A stretch of DNA of 64,000 bases from Actinacidiphila bryophytorum (GTDB taxonomy: Bacteria; Actinomycetota; Actinomycetes; Streptomycetales; Streptomycetaceae). This document shows positions 17,416-25,409 of this stretch, in pieces. Where the stretch lies: positions 248,001-312,000 of the forward strand of contig NZ_JAFFIX010000006.1 of the NCBI RefSeq assembly GCF_016916835.1, given 5' to 3'. Within the stretch, counting starts at the first letter, position 1; every line of letters starts with the position of its first letter. Below the pieces are notes generated by a model. That model did not search any database and had not been told where the DNA came from. It worked only from the letters and a program-made list of their open reading frames with translations. Both the position numbers and the translations under genes were made by a program.

Positions 17416-18846
17416 CTAGAGGGGCCAGGCGGATGGGAGGGTGGTGGCTACGTCGAGGGCGGTCAGGGGTGGGGGGGTGAGGCGGGCTGCGAGGCCGTGG
17501 AGGTAGGCCGCGGCCGAGGCCGCGTCCGCGGCGGGGAGGGCCGCGGCCAGGAGGGACCCGGCGAGGCCGGAGAGGACGTCACCGCTGCCGGCGGTGGCAA
17601 GCCACGCCGTGCCGGTGGGGTTCACCCGCACCGGCTCCAGCGCGGAGGGCGAAGCCACGAGCGTCGTGGACCCCTTGAGCAGGACCGTCGCCCCGTAGGC
17701 CCCGGCAAGCGCCCGCACCGCATCGAGGCGGGACGCCTCGACCGCCTCCCGGGGCCGCCCGAGCAGCGCGGCGGCCTCCCCGGCGTGCGGCGTGAGCACA
17801 GTGGCCGCGTTGCGCGCGAGCACCGCGTCGCGGGACATGAGCCGGAGCCCGTCGGCGTCGACGAGCACGGGCACGTCGGAGGCCAGCACCTCTTCCACCG
17901 CGGTGCGCGCGGCGGCGGAGTCGCCGAGCCCGGGTCCGACGACCCACGCCTGGACGCGGCCCGCGGCATGCGGTGACCCGGTGGAGACCAGCGTCTCGGG
18001 GTGCCGGGCGAGAACCGCGGCCCCGCCGCCGCCGACGTAGCGCACGGCTCCGGCACCGCCGCGGATCGCCCCGGAGACGGCGAGCACGGCCGCGCCGGGG
18101 TAGCGGTCGGACCCGGCGACGATTCCGACCACGCCCCGCCGGTACTTGTCGCTCTCCCCGCCGGGCCGCGGCAGCATCGCGGCGACGTCGGCGTTCTGCA
18201 GCGCTTCCACGGCGGGTACGCCGAGGTCGTCGCCGAGGCCGATGTCGATGAGCCGCAGGGCGCCGGCGAGCCCAGCGGCGGGGTCGATGAGCAGGCCCGG
18301 CTTGTACGTGCCGAAGGTGACGGTGACGTCGGCGCGTACGGCGTCGCCCGCGACCTCGCCGGTGTCGGCGTCGACGCCGCTGGGCAGGTCGACGGCGACG
18401 ACGGCGGCGCGTGCGTCGTACACGGCCCGCATCAGGTCGGCGGCCTGCGGGCGCAGCCCGCCCTTGCCGCCGATGCCGACGATGCCGTCGTAGACGAGGT
18501 GGGCGCGGGCGATGGGCGCGGCGGCGTCCTCGGTGCCGACGGCCCGGCCGCCGGCCGCGCGCAGGGCGGCGAGCCCCGCGGTGTGGGCGCGCTCGGGCGA
18601 CAGCAGGACGGCGGTGACCGCGGCGCCGCGGCGGGCGAGGCGGGCGCCGGCGTAGAGGGCGTCGCCGCCGTTGCTGCCGCTGCCGGCGAGGACGACGACG
18701 CGGGAGCCGTACACCCGCCCGAGGACTTCCGCGCCGACGGCCGCGAGGCCGGCTGCGGCCCGCTGCATCAGCACGCCTTCCGGCAGGCGTGCCATGAGTG
18801 CGTCCTCGGCGTCCCGCACGGCCTGCACCGTGTGCGCGTACCTCAT
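17416..18846 (-). CDS. Bifunctional NAD(P)H-hydrate epimerase / ADP-dependent dehydratase
   Basis: A 476-residue fusion. The N-terminal part (1-220) is the YjeF-N epimerase domain with GSGSNGGDALYAGARL and VAVDLPSGVDADTG. The C-terminal part (225-476) is the ribokinase-like dehydratase domain with VLTPHAGEAAALLG, LLKGSTTLVA and NPTGTAWLATAGSGDVL. The last carries the GSGDVL catalytic Asp. Together they repair hydrated NADH and NADPH. Full length for the bacterial fusion. The acpS gene lies 70 bases upstream on the same strand. Confidence 0.96.
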   Translation of the reverse strand: MRYAHTVQAVRDAEDALMARLPEGVLMQRAAAGLAAVGAEVLGRVYGSRVVVLAGSGSNGGDALYAGARLARRGAAVTAVLLSPERAHTAGLAALRAAGGRAVGTEDAAAPIARAHLVYDGIVGIGGKGGLRPQAADLMRAVYDARAAVVAVDLPSGVDADTGEVAGDAVRADVTVTFGTYKPGLLIDPAAGLAGALRLIDIGLGDDLGVPAVEALQNADVAAMLPRPGGESDKYRRGVVGIVAGSDRYPGAAVLAVSGAIRGGAGAVRYVGGGGAAVLARHPETLVSTGSPHAAGRVQAWVVGPGLGDSAAARTAVEEVLASDVPVLVDADGLRLMSRDAVLARNAATVLTPHAGEAAALLGRPREAVEASRLDAVRALAGAYGATVLLKGSTTLVASPSALEPVRVNPTGTAWLATAGSGDVLSGLAGSLLAAALPAADAASAAAYLHGLAARLTPPPLTALDVATTLPSAWPL

Positions 18847-18916
18847 CGCGTACCCTCCCGTAGGCCCTGCTCCCGACGATACGTACTGCTCACCGCTCCG
18901 GCACCCCGGCTCGGGT

Positions 18917-19285
18917 TCAGCCTTCCGCCACGACCACGGCGGACGCGACGCCCGCGTCGTGGCTGAGCGACAGGTGCCACGTTTTCACGCCGAGTGCGGC
19001 GGCTCTGGCGGCGACCGTGCCCTTCACCGTCAGGCGGGGGCGGCCTGACGGTTCTGTGCTGATTTCGGCGTCCAGCCAGCTCAGGCCGGGCGGGGCGCCG
19101 AGGGATTTCGCCAGGGCCTCCTTGGCGGCGAATCTCGCTGCCAGCGACGAGAGGGGGCGCGGGGCGCCGTTCTCCAGGGTCAGCTCACCCGGCGTGAACA
19201 GCCGTTCCGCCATGCCCGGAGTGCGCTCCAGCGCTTCTGCGAAGCGGGTGATCTCAGCGACGTCAATCCCTACCCCGACGATCAT
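18917..19285 (-). CDS. acpS: Holo-[acyl-carrier-protein] synthase
   Basis: A 122-residue group I phosphopantetheinyl transferase. The opening [12 protein letters not shown] contains the metal-binding Asp and the central [16 protein letters not shown] contains the catalytic Glu and Lys. [16 protein letters not shown] closes the fold. It transfers 4'-phosphopantetheine from CoA to apo-ACP for fatty acid and polyketide synthesis. The close placement of coaA, which starts CoA synthesis, on the opposite strand is fitting. Length is normal. Confidence 0.96.
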   Translation of the reverse strand: MIVGVGIDVAEITRFAEALERTPGMAERLFTPGELTLENGAPRPLSSLAARFAAKEALAKSLGAPPGLSWLDAEISTEPSGRPRLTVKGTVAARAAALGVKTWHLSLSHDAGVASAVVVAEG

Positions 19286-19606
19286 CCCCCCACCCTAGGC
19301 CCCGGGGTCCTGCGCCCCCGCCCCTTTGCCTCTTGCGGTGAGCGCTCGCCTTTCCCTCGGCGGGGGGTGCAGAGGTGATTGCCACTTGCTGTGGGCTCGC
19401 ACCTTTCCGTGCGTCGTGATTGGGCGCGCAGTTCCCCGCGCCCCTGGTGGGTGCCCCCTTCCCGCAGGGTGAGCGTTTTTAGGGGCGCGGCGAACTGCGC
19501 GACCAGCCCCCACCGGGCGGAAGGAAGGCAACACCACAGCATGTGGCAATCACCTGGTCGGAGGGGGGCGCCCCGGCGCAGAAGGAGGGGCTGGGAGGAT
19601 GCGGGG
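19286..19606. repeat. 321-bp divergent gap with a facing pair of intergenic repeats
   Basis: No gene is visible. A direct core lies at 19426-19445 and an inverted, slightly diverged core at 19481-19500 (AGGGGCGCGGCGAACTGCGC). They are separated by GGTGGGTGCC and GTGAGCGTTTTT. The two arms could pair into a long hairpin. Promoters for acpS and coaA must lie at the two edges, but no convincing hexamers were found. Confidence 0.75.
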
Positions 19607-20572
19607 GTGACGATCATCGGTGACGCCGGCGCGAGCCCGTTTGTCGACCTCACTCGGGGGGAGTGGAGCGCTCTGCGGGAGCGGACGCCGTTGCCGCTGA
19701 CCGCCACGGAAGTGGAGCGGCTGCGCGGGCTGGGTGACGTGATCGACCTGGAGGAGGTCGTGGAGGTCTACCTCCCGCTGTCCCGCCTGCTGAACCTGTA
19801 CGTGGCCGCGCACAGCGGCCTGCGCGGCGCGCTGAACACCTTCCTGGCCGGAACCGCCGAGGGCCCGCAGCCGGGGACGCCGTTCGTGATAGGCGTGGCC
19901 GGCAGCGTGGCGGTGGGCAAGTCGACGACGGCCCGCCTGCTGCAGGCACTGCTGGCGCGCTGGCCTGAGCACCCGCGGGTGGAGCTGGTCACGACGGACG
20001 GCTTCCTCTACCCCAATGCCGAGTTGCAGCGGCGCGGCCTGATGGCACGCAAGGGCTTCCCCGAGTCGTACGACCGGCGCGCGCTGACGCGCTTCGTGGC
20101 GGACGTGAAGTCGGGCAAGGCGGAGGTGACCGCCCCGGTGTACTCGCACCTGTTCTACGACATCGTGCCGGGTGAGCGGCTGACGGTGCGCAGGCCGGAC
20201 ATCCTGATCGTGGAGGGGCTGAACGTGCTGCAGCCGGCGCTGCCGGGCAAGGACGGGCGCACCAGGATCGGGCTCGCGGACTACTTCGACTTCAGCGTGT
20301 ACGTGGACGCGCGCACCGAGGACATCGAGCAGTGGTACCTGGGGCGGTTCAGGAAGCTGCGGGAGACCGCTTTCCAGAACCCGGACTCGTACTTCACGAA
20401 GTACACCCGGGTGGCCGAGGAGGAGGCGATGGACTACGCGCGGCTGATGTGGCGGACCGTCAACCGGCCCAACCTCCAGGAGAACGTGGCTCCGACCCGC
20501 AGCCGCGCGACGCTGGTCCTGCGCAAGAGCCAGGACCACAAGGTGCAGCGGCTGTCGCTGCGCAAGCTCTGA
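19607..20572 (+). CDS. coaA: Type I pantothenate kinase
   Basis: A 321-residue protein starting at GTG 19607. The P-loop [17 protein letters not shown] lies near residues 92-108. Further blocks typical of bacterial CoaA follow: [38 protein letters not shown] and the C-terminal [15 protein letters not shown]. It phosphorylates pantothenate, the committed step to CoA. Long upstream extensions of the frame run into the repeat region and are not coding. A strong bidirectional hairpin separates it from convergent glmM. Confidence 0.97.
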   Translation: MTIIGDAGASPFVDLTRGEWSALRERTPLPLTATEVERLRGLGDVIDLEEVVEVYLPLSRLLNLYVAAHSGLRGALNTFLAGTAEGPQPGTPFVIGVAGSVAVGKSTTARLLQALLARWPEHPRVELVTTDGFLYPNAELQRRGLMARKGFPESYDRRALTRFVADVKSGKAEVTAPVYSHLFYDIVPGERLTVRRPDILIVEGLNVLQPALPGKDGRTRIGLADYFDFSVYVDARTEDIEQWYLGRFRKLRETAFQNPDSYFTKYTRVAEEEAMDYARLMWRTVNRPNLQENVAPTRSRATLVLRKSQDHKVQRLSLRKL

Positions 20573-20579
20573 GAAGCGA

Positions 20580-20611
20580 GGCACCCCGACGCGGGACCGC
20601 GTCGGGGTGCC
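20580..20611. terminator. Bidirectional terminator between coaA and glmM
   Basis: A perfect 14-bp stem (20580-20593 with 20598-20611) and GGAC loop sits between two convergent genes, 7 bases after the coaA stop and 13 bases beyond the glmM stop. Confidence 0.88.
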
Positions 20612-20624
20612 CGAAGGCGTCGGC

Positions 20625-21983
20625 TCAGCCCAGCGAGGACTTCACGACGTCGGCCAGCCGGCCGGCGACCGACCTGGCGTGGTCGATGTCGGCGGCCTCG
20701 ACCATGACGCGGACCAGCGGCTCTGTGCCGGAGGGGCGCAGCAGCACCCGGCCGGTCGCGCCCAGCTCCGCTTCCGCCTCGGCGACGGCGGCGACCAGTT
20801 CGGGGGCGGTCGAGGCGCGGCTCTTGTCGACGTCGGGGACGTTGACCAGGACCTGCGGCAGCCGCTGCATGACGGCGGCCAGGTCGGCGAGCGGGCGGCC
20901 GGTGGCGCAGACCCGGGCGGCGAGCAGCAGCCCGGTGAGGGTGCCGTCGCCGGTGGTGGCGTGGTCGAGCACGATGACGTGGCCCGACTGCTCGCCGCCG
21001 AGCGCGTAGCCGTGCTCCTTCATGGACTCCAGGACGTAGCGGTCGCCGACGGCGGTCTGCACGAGGGTGATGCCCTCGCGCTCCATGGCCAGTTTGAAGC
21101 CCAGGTTGGACATGACGGTGCCGACGACGGTGTTGCCGCGCAGTTCGCCGCGCTCGCGCAGGGACAGCGCGAGGATGGCGAGGATCTGGTCGCCGTCGAC
21201 CTCCTCGCCGGAGGCGTCCACGGCCAGGCAGCGGTCGGCGTCGCCGTCGTGCGCGATGCCGAAGTCGGCGCCGTGCTCGATGACGGCGGCCTTGAGCAGG
21301 TCGAGGTGGGTCGAGCCGCAGCCGTCGTTGATGTTGAGGCCGTCGGGGCGGGCGCCGATGGTGACGACGTCGGCGCCGGCGCGCGAGAAGGCCTCGGGCG
21401 AGACGCGGGACGCGGCGCCGTGCGCCTCGTCCAGGACGACCTTGAGGCCGTCGAGGCGGTTGGGGAGCACGCCGATGAGGTGGGCGACGTACTGGTCGAA
21501 GCCCTCGTCGTAGTCCTTGACGCGGCCGACGCCGGCGCCGGTGGGGCGGTCCCAGGGGGCGCCGGTGCGGTGCTCCTCGTAGACCTTCTCGATGCGGTCT
21601 TCCAGGTCGTCGTCGAGCTTGTGGCCGCCGCGGGCGAGGAACTTGATGCCGTTGTCGGGCATCGCGTTGTGGCTCGCGGACAGCATCACGCCGAGGTCGG
21701 CGCCCAGCGCGCCGGTGAGATACGCCACCGCCGGGGTGGGCAGCACACCGACCCGCAGGACGTCCACGCCCGCGCTTGCGAGGCCCGCCACGACGGCGGC
21801 CTCCAGGAACTCGCCCGAGGCGCGCGGATCGCGCCCCACCACGGCGACGGGGCGGTGCCCCGCGAAGGTGCCGGCCTCCGCGAGCACGTGTGCCGCCGCG
21901 ACCGACAGGCCGAGCGCCAGCTCGGCGGTGAGGTCCGCGTTGGCGATGCCACGCACCCCGTCGGTACCGAAGAGTCGTCCCAC
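20625..21983 (-). CDS. glmM: Phosphoglucosamine mutase
   Basis: A 452-residue phosphohexomutase starting at GTG 21983. It begins [10 protein letters not shown], has the phosphoserine active-site loop [13 protein letters not shown] near residue 100, the metal-binding loop [10 protein letters not shown] near 243, the sugar loop GGEQSGHVI near 330 and the phosphate-binding [14 protein letters not shown] near 405. It makes glucosamine-1-phosphate for UDP-GlcNAc and hence cell wall. It lies downstream of rplM-rpsI as in other actinobacteria, but behind a terminator and so probably with its own promoter. Confidence 0.98.
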   Translation of the reverse strand: MGRLFGTDGVRGIANADLTAELALGLSVAAAHVLAEAGTFAGHRPVAVVGRDPRASGEFLEAAVVAGLASAGVDVLRVGVLPTPAVAYLTGALGADLGVMLSASHNAMPDNGIKFLARGGHKLDDDLEDRIEKVYEEHRTGAPWDRPTGAGVGRVKDYDEGFDQYVAHLIGVLPNRLDGLKVVLDEAHGAASRVSPEAFSRAGADVVTIGARPDGLNINDGCGSTHLDLLKAAVIEHGADFGIAHDGDADRCLAVDASGEEVDGDQILAILALSLRERGELRGNTVVGTVMSNLGFKLAMEREGITLVQTAVGDRYVLESMKEHGYALGGEQSGHVIVLDHATTGDGTLTGLLLAARVCATGRPLADLAAVMQRLPQVLVNVPDVDKSRASTAPELVAAVAEAEAELGATGRVLLRPSGTEPLVRVMVEAADIDHARSVAGRLADVVKSSLG

Positions 21984-22149
21984 TGTGTGTCCTCCGATGC
22001 GCTACGGCGGCTCTGCCGTGTTTCGGCCGCCCCCGGCCGTACCCAGACGCAGGTGCCGGCGCACCTGCTCGATGCTTGACGTTTGGCGCCCTGTCATTGG
22101 TTGTACCAGTCGTATCACCACAGATATACGACCACGGCGCCACATGCGA

Positions 22150-22183
22150 ACGCCCCGGAGGCAATGGTGTGCCTCCGGGGCGT
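22150..22183 (-). terminator. Terminator downstream of rpsI
   Basis: A perfect 14-bp stem (ACGCCCCGGAGGCA with TGCCTCCGGGGCGT) and a 6-base loop lies 57 bases after the rpsI stop. It should end the rplM-rpsI transcript before glmM. Confidence 0.88.
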
Positions 22184-22239
22184 GGCGCAACGGCAACAGC
22201 GACGGCAGCGGCGTGCCGTTCGCCGCGTGCCGGCTGCGA

Positions 22240-22755
22240 CTAGCGCTTGCTGAACTGCGGCGCCTTGCGGGCCTTCTTCAGACCGGCCTTCTTCCGCTCG
22301 ACCGCGCGGTCGTCGCGGGTCAGGAAGCCGGCCTTCTTGAGCGGGCCGCGGTTGTTGTCGACGTCGGCCTCGTTCAGCGCACGGGCGACACCGAGGCGCA
22401 GCGCACCGGCCTGGCCCGAGATGCCGCCGCCGCTGATGCGGGCGATGACGTCGTAGCGGTTGTCGAGTTCGAGCACCTTGAAGGGCTCGTTGACTTCCTG
22501 CTGGTGCACCTTGTTCGGGAAGTAACCCTCAAGGGTGCGGCCGTTGATCTTCCACTTGCCGCTGCCCGGGACGATCCGGACGCGGGCGATGGACTGCTTG
22601 CGGCGGCCGGTGCCGGCAGCCGGCTGCGGGTCGCCGAAGCGCGAAGCGAGGGACTCGGAGGTGTACTCCCCCTCGACGGCCTCGGACTCGAAGGTGGTGA
22701 TCTCCTCGTAGGACTCGTCGCCCTCGATGACGGTCTCGGCAGTGGTCTCAGCCAC
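22240..22755 (-). CDS. rpsI: 30S ribosomal protein S9
   Basis: A 171-residue protein. The conserved S9 core starts near residue 50 ([19 protein letters not shown]) and ends with the basic tail [12 protein letters not shown], whose last residues reach the P-site tRNA. The first 45 residues are an acidic, Thr/Glu-rich extension common in actinobacteria. It follows rplM by 39 bases, the near-universal rplM-rpsI pair. Confidence 0.98.
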   Translation of the reverse strand: MAETTAETVIEGDESYEEITTFESEAVEGEYTSESLASRFGDPQPAAGTGRRKQSIARVRIVPGSGKWKINGRTLEGYFPNKVHQQEVNEPFKVLELDNRYDVIARISGGGISGQAGALRLGVARALNEADVDNNRGPLKKAGFLTRDDRAVERKKAGLKKARKAPQFSKR

Positions 22756-22794
22756 GATTCTCCTCAGGTTCTTTCTGGTAGCTGGTGGCCGGAA

Positions 22795-23238
22795 CTACTG
22801 CGCGACCTGGGTGATCTCGAACGGCACCGGCTGCTGCGCAGCGTGCGGGTGCTGGTCGCCCGAGTAGACCTTCAGCTTGGAGAGCATCTGACGGCCCAGG
22901 GTGTTCTTGGGGAGCATGCCCTTGACGGCCTTCTCGACGGCCTTCTCGGGGCTCTTCTCCAGCAGCTCGTCATAGCGCACGGAACGCAGGCCGCCCGGGT
23001 AACCGGAGTGGCGGTAGGCCATCTTCTGGGTGCGCTTGTTACCCGAGAGGTGGACCTTGTCGGCGTTGATGATGATGACGAAGTCACCGGTGTCGACGTG
23101 GGGCGCGTAGACGGGCTTGTGCTTGCCCCGCAGGAGGGTGGCGGCCTGAGTGGCCAGACGGCCCAGGACAACGTCCTGCGCGTCGATGACGTGCCACTGG
23201 CGCTGGACATCGCCGGGCTTGGGGCTGAACGTACGCAC
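22795..23238 (-). CDS. rplM: 50S ribosomal protein L13
   Basis: A 147-residue protein of normal length. Diagnostic segments are [16 protein letters not shown] near the start, the central [11 protein letters not shown] and [11 protein letters not shown], and the C-terminal [17 protein letters not shown]13 is an early assembly protein of the large subunit. It is first in the rplM-rpsI operon. The upstream 270 bases up to the ABC-F terminators contain a non-coding leader. Confidence 0.98.
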   Translation of the reverse strand: MRTFSPKPGDVQRQWHVIDAQDVVLGRLATQAATLLRGKHKPVYAPHVDTGDFVIIINADKVHLSGNKRTQKMAYRHSGYPGGLRSVRYDELLEKSPEKAVEKAVKGMLPKNTLGRQMLSKLKVYSGDQHPHAAQQPVPFEITQVAQ

Positions 23239-23460
23239 GGTCGTAGCCTTCGCTTCTTCTCAGTAGTGGTTTCCCCTGACCCGCCGCGAGGGCGGTGGGG
23301 AAGGGTCCTGACAAGGCCACCCGGACGATCACGACAGCCTTGGCGGCACACGGGGACGCAACCCGTCTGCCTGCCGCTGGTCATCGGCCCGGTGGACCGG
23401 CGTAAGGGCCCCTCACGTGAGATAGAGCAAGCCAATACGCATAACGAACCATGAGAATAC
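23239..23460 (-). promoter_or_regulatory. Promoter and leader region of rplM-rpsI
   Basis: No gene is present in this stretch. An AT-richer patch at 23400-23455 contains, on the minus strand, TTCGTT and TATCTC separated by 18 bases, a possible promoter. That would give an untranslated leader of roughly 165 bases before rplM. I see no classical riboswitch in it. Confidence 0.4.
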
Positions 23461-23503
23461 CCGGGCGCCCCCGGCCGGGTCAAAACGCCTCCGGGGCGCC
23501 CGG
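23461..23503 (-). terminator. GC-rich inverted repeat downstream of the ABC-F gene
   Basis: CCGGGCGCCCC (23461-23471) pairs perfectly with GGGGCGCCCGG (23493-23503) around a 21-base loop. With the adjoining 60-bp inverted-repeat element it separates the ABC-F gene from the rplM promoter. Confidence 0.7.
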
Positions 23504-23510
23504 CCCCTAG

Positions 23511-23570
23511 TCCGTGTTTTGGAAGTCCCGCCTGCCCCGTGGGCGGACGGCGCTACTTCCAAAACACGGC
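23511..23570. mobile_element. Candidate MITE flanked by CTAG duplications
   Basis: A 60-bp element has 15-bp perfect terminal inverted repeats (CCGTGTTTTGGAAGT at 23512-23526; its complement at 23555-23569). Direct CTAG tetranucleotides flank it at 23507-23510 and 23571-23574. CTAG is rare in such DNA and matches the YTAR-type target duplication of IS5-family elements. The right CTAG contains the TAG stop of the ABC-F gene. The stem is unusually AT-rich for this genome and could also act as a terminator. Confidence 0.6.
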
Positions 23571-25193
23571 CTAGCGGTCCCTGGCGACCCGGGCCTCGTC
23601 CCACACCGGGGTGGGCGACTCGCGTACGGTGCCGTCCGCGCCGAAGACCAGGTAGCGGTCGAAGCTGCGGGCGAACCAGCGGTCGTGGGTCACCGCGAGC
23701 ACCGTGCCCTCGTAGGACTCCAGGCCCTCCTGGAGGGCCTCGGCGCTCTCCAGGTCCAGGTTGTCGGTCGGCTCGTCCAGCAGCAGCGCGGTGGTGCCCT
23801 CCAGCTCCATCAGCAGGATCTGGAAGCGCGCCTGCTGCCCGCCGGAGAGCCGGTCGAAGGCCTGGTCGCCCTGCTTCTCCAGCTCGTAGCGCCGCAGCAC
23901 CGACATCGCCCGGCCGCGGTCCCTCGAGTGCTCGGCCCACAGGATGTCCACCAGGGTGCGGCCGCGCAGCTCCGGGTGCGCGTGGGTCTGCGCGAAGTGC
24001 CCGGGTACGACGCGCGCGCCCAGCCGGTAAGTGCCGGTGTGGGCCACGCTCGTGTCGCCCGCCAGCAGCCGCAGGAAGTGCGACTTGCCCGAGCCGTTCG
24101 AGCCGAGCACCGCGACCCGCTCGCCGTAGAAGACCTCCAGGTCGAAGGGCTTCATCAGGCCGGTCAGCTCCAGCTTCTCGCAGGTCACCGCCCGCATGCC
24201 GGTACGCCCGCCCTTGAGGCGCATCGTGATGTCCTGCTCGCGCGGCGGCTCCTGCGGGGCGCCCGCGTCCTCGAAGCGCTTCAGCCGGGTCTGGGCCGCG
24301 TGGTAGCGGGAGGCCATGTCGGGGCTGTTCGCCGCCTGCTGCCGCAGCCGCAGCACCATCGCCTTGAGCTTGGCGTGCTCCTCGTCCCAGCGCCTGCGCA
24401 GCTCCTCGAAGCGCGCGAAGCGCTCCTTGCGGGCCTCGTGGAAGGTGCCGAAGCCGCCGCCGTGGACCCAGGCGGTCGCCCCGGCGGGACCCGTCTCGAC
24501 GCTGACGATCTTCTCCGCGGTGCGCGAGAGCAGCTCGCGGTCGTGGCTGACGAACAGCACGGTCTTGCGGGTCGTGGCGATCTGCTCCTCCAGCCACCGC
24601 TTGCCGGGGACGTCCAGGTAGTTGTCCGGCTCGTCGAGCAGCAGCACCTCGTCGGGGCCGCGCAGCAGCGCTTCGAGCACCAGCCGCTTCTGCTCGCCGC
24701 CGGAGAGCGTTTTGACCTCGCGCCACTGCGCCCGCTCGTAGGGGACGCCCAGCGCCGCCATCGTGCACATGTCCCACAGGGTCTCGGCCTCGTAGCCGCG
24801 GGCCTCCGCCCAGTCGCCCAGCGCGTGCGCGTACGCCATCTGCGCCGGTTCGTCGTCCTGCGCCATGATCGCCAGCTCGGCCGCGTCGACGGCCGCGGCG
24901 GCCGCCCTGATACGCGGGTGCGCCACGGAGACCAGCAGGTCGCGTACTGTCCTGTCGTCGCGGACGCTGCCGATGAACTGCGGCATCACCCCGAGGCCGC
25001 CGCCGGCGGTGACGCTGCCGCCGTGCGGCGTGATCTCCCCCGCGATCAGCCGCATCAGCGTCGTCTTGCCCGCGCCGTTCGACCCGACCAGCGCGACGGC
25101 CGCGCCCTCACCGACGCGGAACGAGACGTCGCCGAGCAGCGCCCGCCCGTCCGGCAGGTAGTACTCCAGGTGCGCTGCTTCCACATGTCCCAT
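23571..25193 (-). CDS. ABC-F family ATPase (ribosome-associated type)
   Basis: A 540-residue protein from ATG 25193 with two ABC domains and no membrane segments. Domain 1 has Walker A GSNGAGKTTL, signature LSGGEQKR and Walker B LLLDEPDNYLD. Domain 2 has GSNGSGKSHF, LSGGQQAR and LLLDEPTDNLD. Between them is a charged helical linker (about 235-320) of the kind that reaches the peptidyl transferase centre in EttA- and antibiotic-protection ABC-F proteins. Whether it regulates translation or gives drug resistance cannot be told. Its stop codon is part of the CTAG next to the inverted-repeat element. Confidence 0.93.
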   Translation of the reverse strand: MGHVEAAHLEYYLPDGRALLGDVSFRVGEGAAVALVGSNGAGKTTLMRLIAGEITPHGGSVTAGGGLGVMPQFIGSVRDDRTVRDLLVSVAHPRIRAAAAAVDAAELAIMAQDDEPAQMAYAHALGDWAEARGYEAETLWDMCTMAALGVPYERAQWREVKTLSGGEQKRLVLEALLRGPDEVLLLDEPDNYLDVPGKRWLEEQIATTRKTVLFVSHDRELLSRTAEKIVSVETGPAGATAWVHGGGFGTFHEARKERFARFEELRRRWDEEHAKLKAMVLRLRQQAANSPDMASRYHAAQTRLKRFEDAGAPQEPPREQDITMRLKGGRTGMRAVTCEKLELTGLMKPFDLEVFYGERVAVLGSNGSGKSHFLRLLAGDTSVAHTGTYRLGARVVPGHFAQTHAHPELRGRTLVDILWAEHSRDRGRAMSVLRRYELEKQGDQAFDRLSGGQQARFQILLMELEGTTALLLDEPTDNLDLESAEALQEGLESYEGTVLAVTHDRWFARSFDRYLVFGADGTVRESPTPVWDEARVARDR

Positions 25194-25277
25194 GGCCTGA
25201 ATTCTCCCGTGCGGCCGGAGTGCGCCCAACCCGTTTTCGGCCCAGGGCCGGGGTGCGCCGCCGCCCGGACCGGCAAA

Positions 25278-25409
25278 ATGCCGCAGCCGGCCACGGGCCA
25301 GGCACCGGCACCGCAGCCGTACGCGGCCGGGCAACGTCCGCGGGCTGTGCGGCCCCCGCAGTATGCCGGTCCGGGCCGCGGTAGGCCGCTGCCCGGACCG
25401 GCAATATGA
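25278..25409 (+). CDS. Possible 43-residue upstream peptide overlapping the next gene
   Basis: An open frame from ATG 25278 ends with a TGA that overlaps the next start as ATGA. It encodes a Pro/Gln/Arg-rich peptide including QAPAPQPYAAGQ, which resembles the repeat region of the downstream protein (APAPQQPYAAG). It has no clear ribosome binding site and weaker third-position bias, so it may be a relic of a duplication rather than an expressed leader peptide. Confidence 0.35.
   Translation: MPQPATGQAPAPQPYAAGQRPRAVRPPQYAGPGRGRPLPGPAI
25364..25403. repeat. 13-bp perfect inverted repeat at the start of the Pro/Gln-rich membrane protein gene
   Basis: TGCCGGTCCGGGC (25364-25376) and GCCCGGACCGGCA (25391-25403) form a perfect inverted repeat with a 14-base loop, ending two bases before ATG 25406. 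The right arm also recurs as a direct repeat at about 25263-25275. It could be an operator or a hairpin that hides the translation start. Confidence 0.6.
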
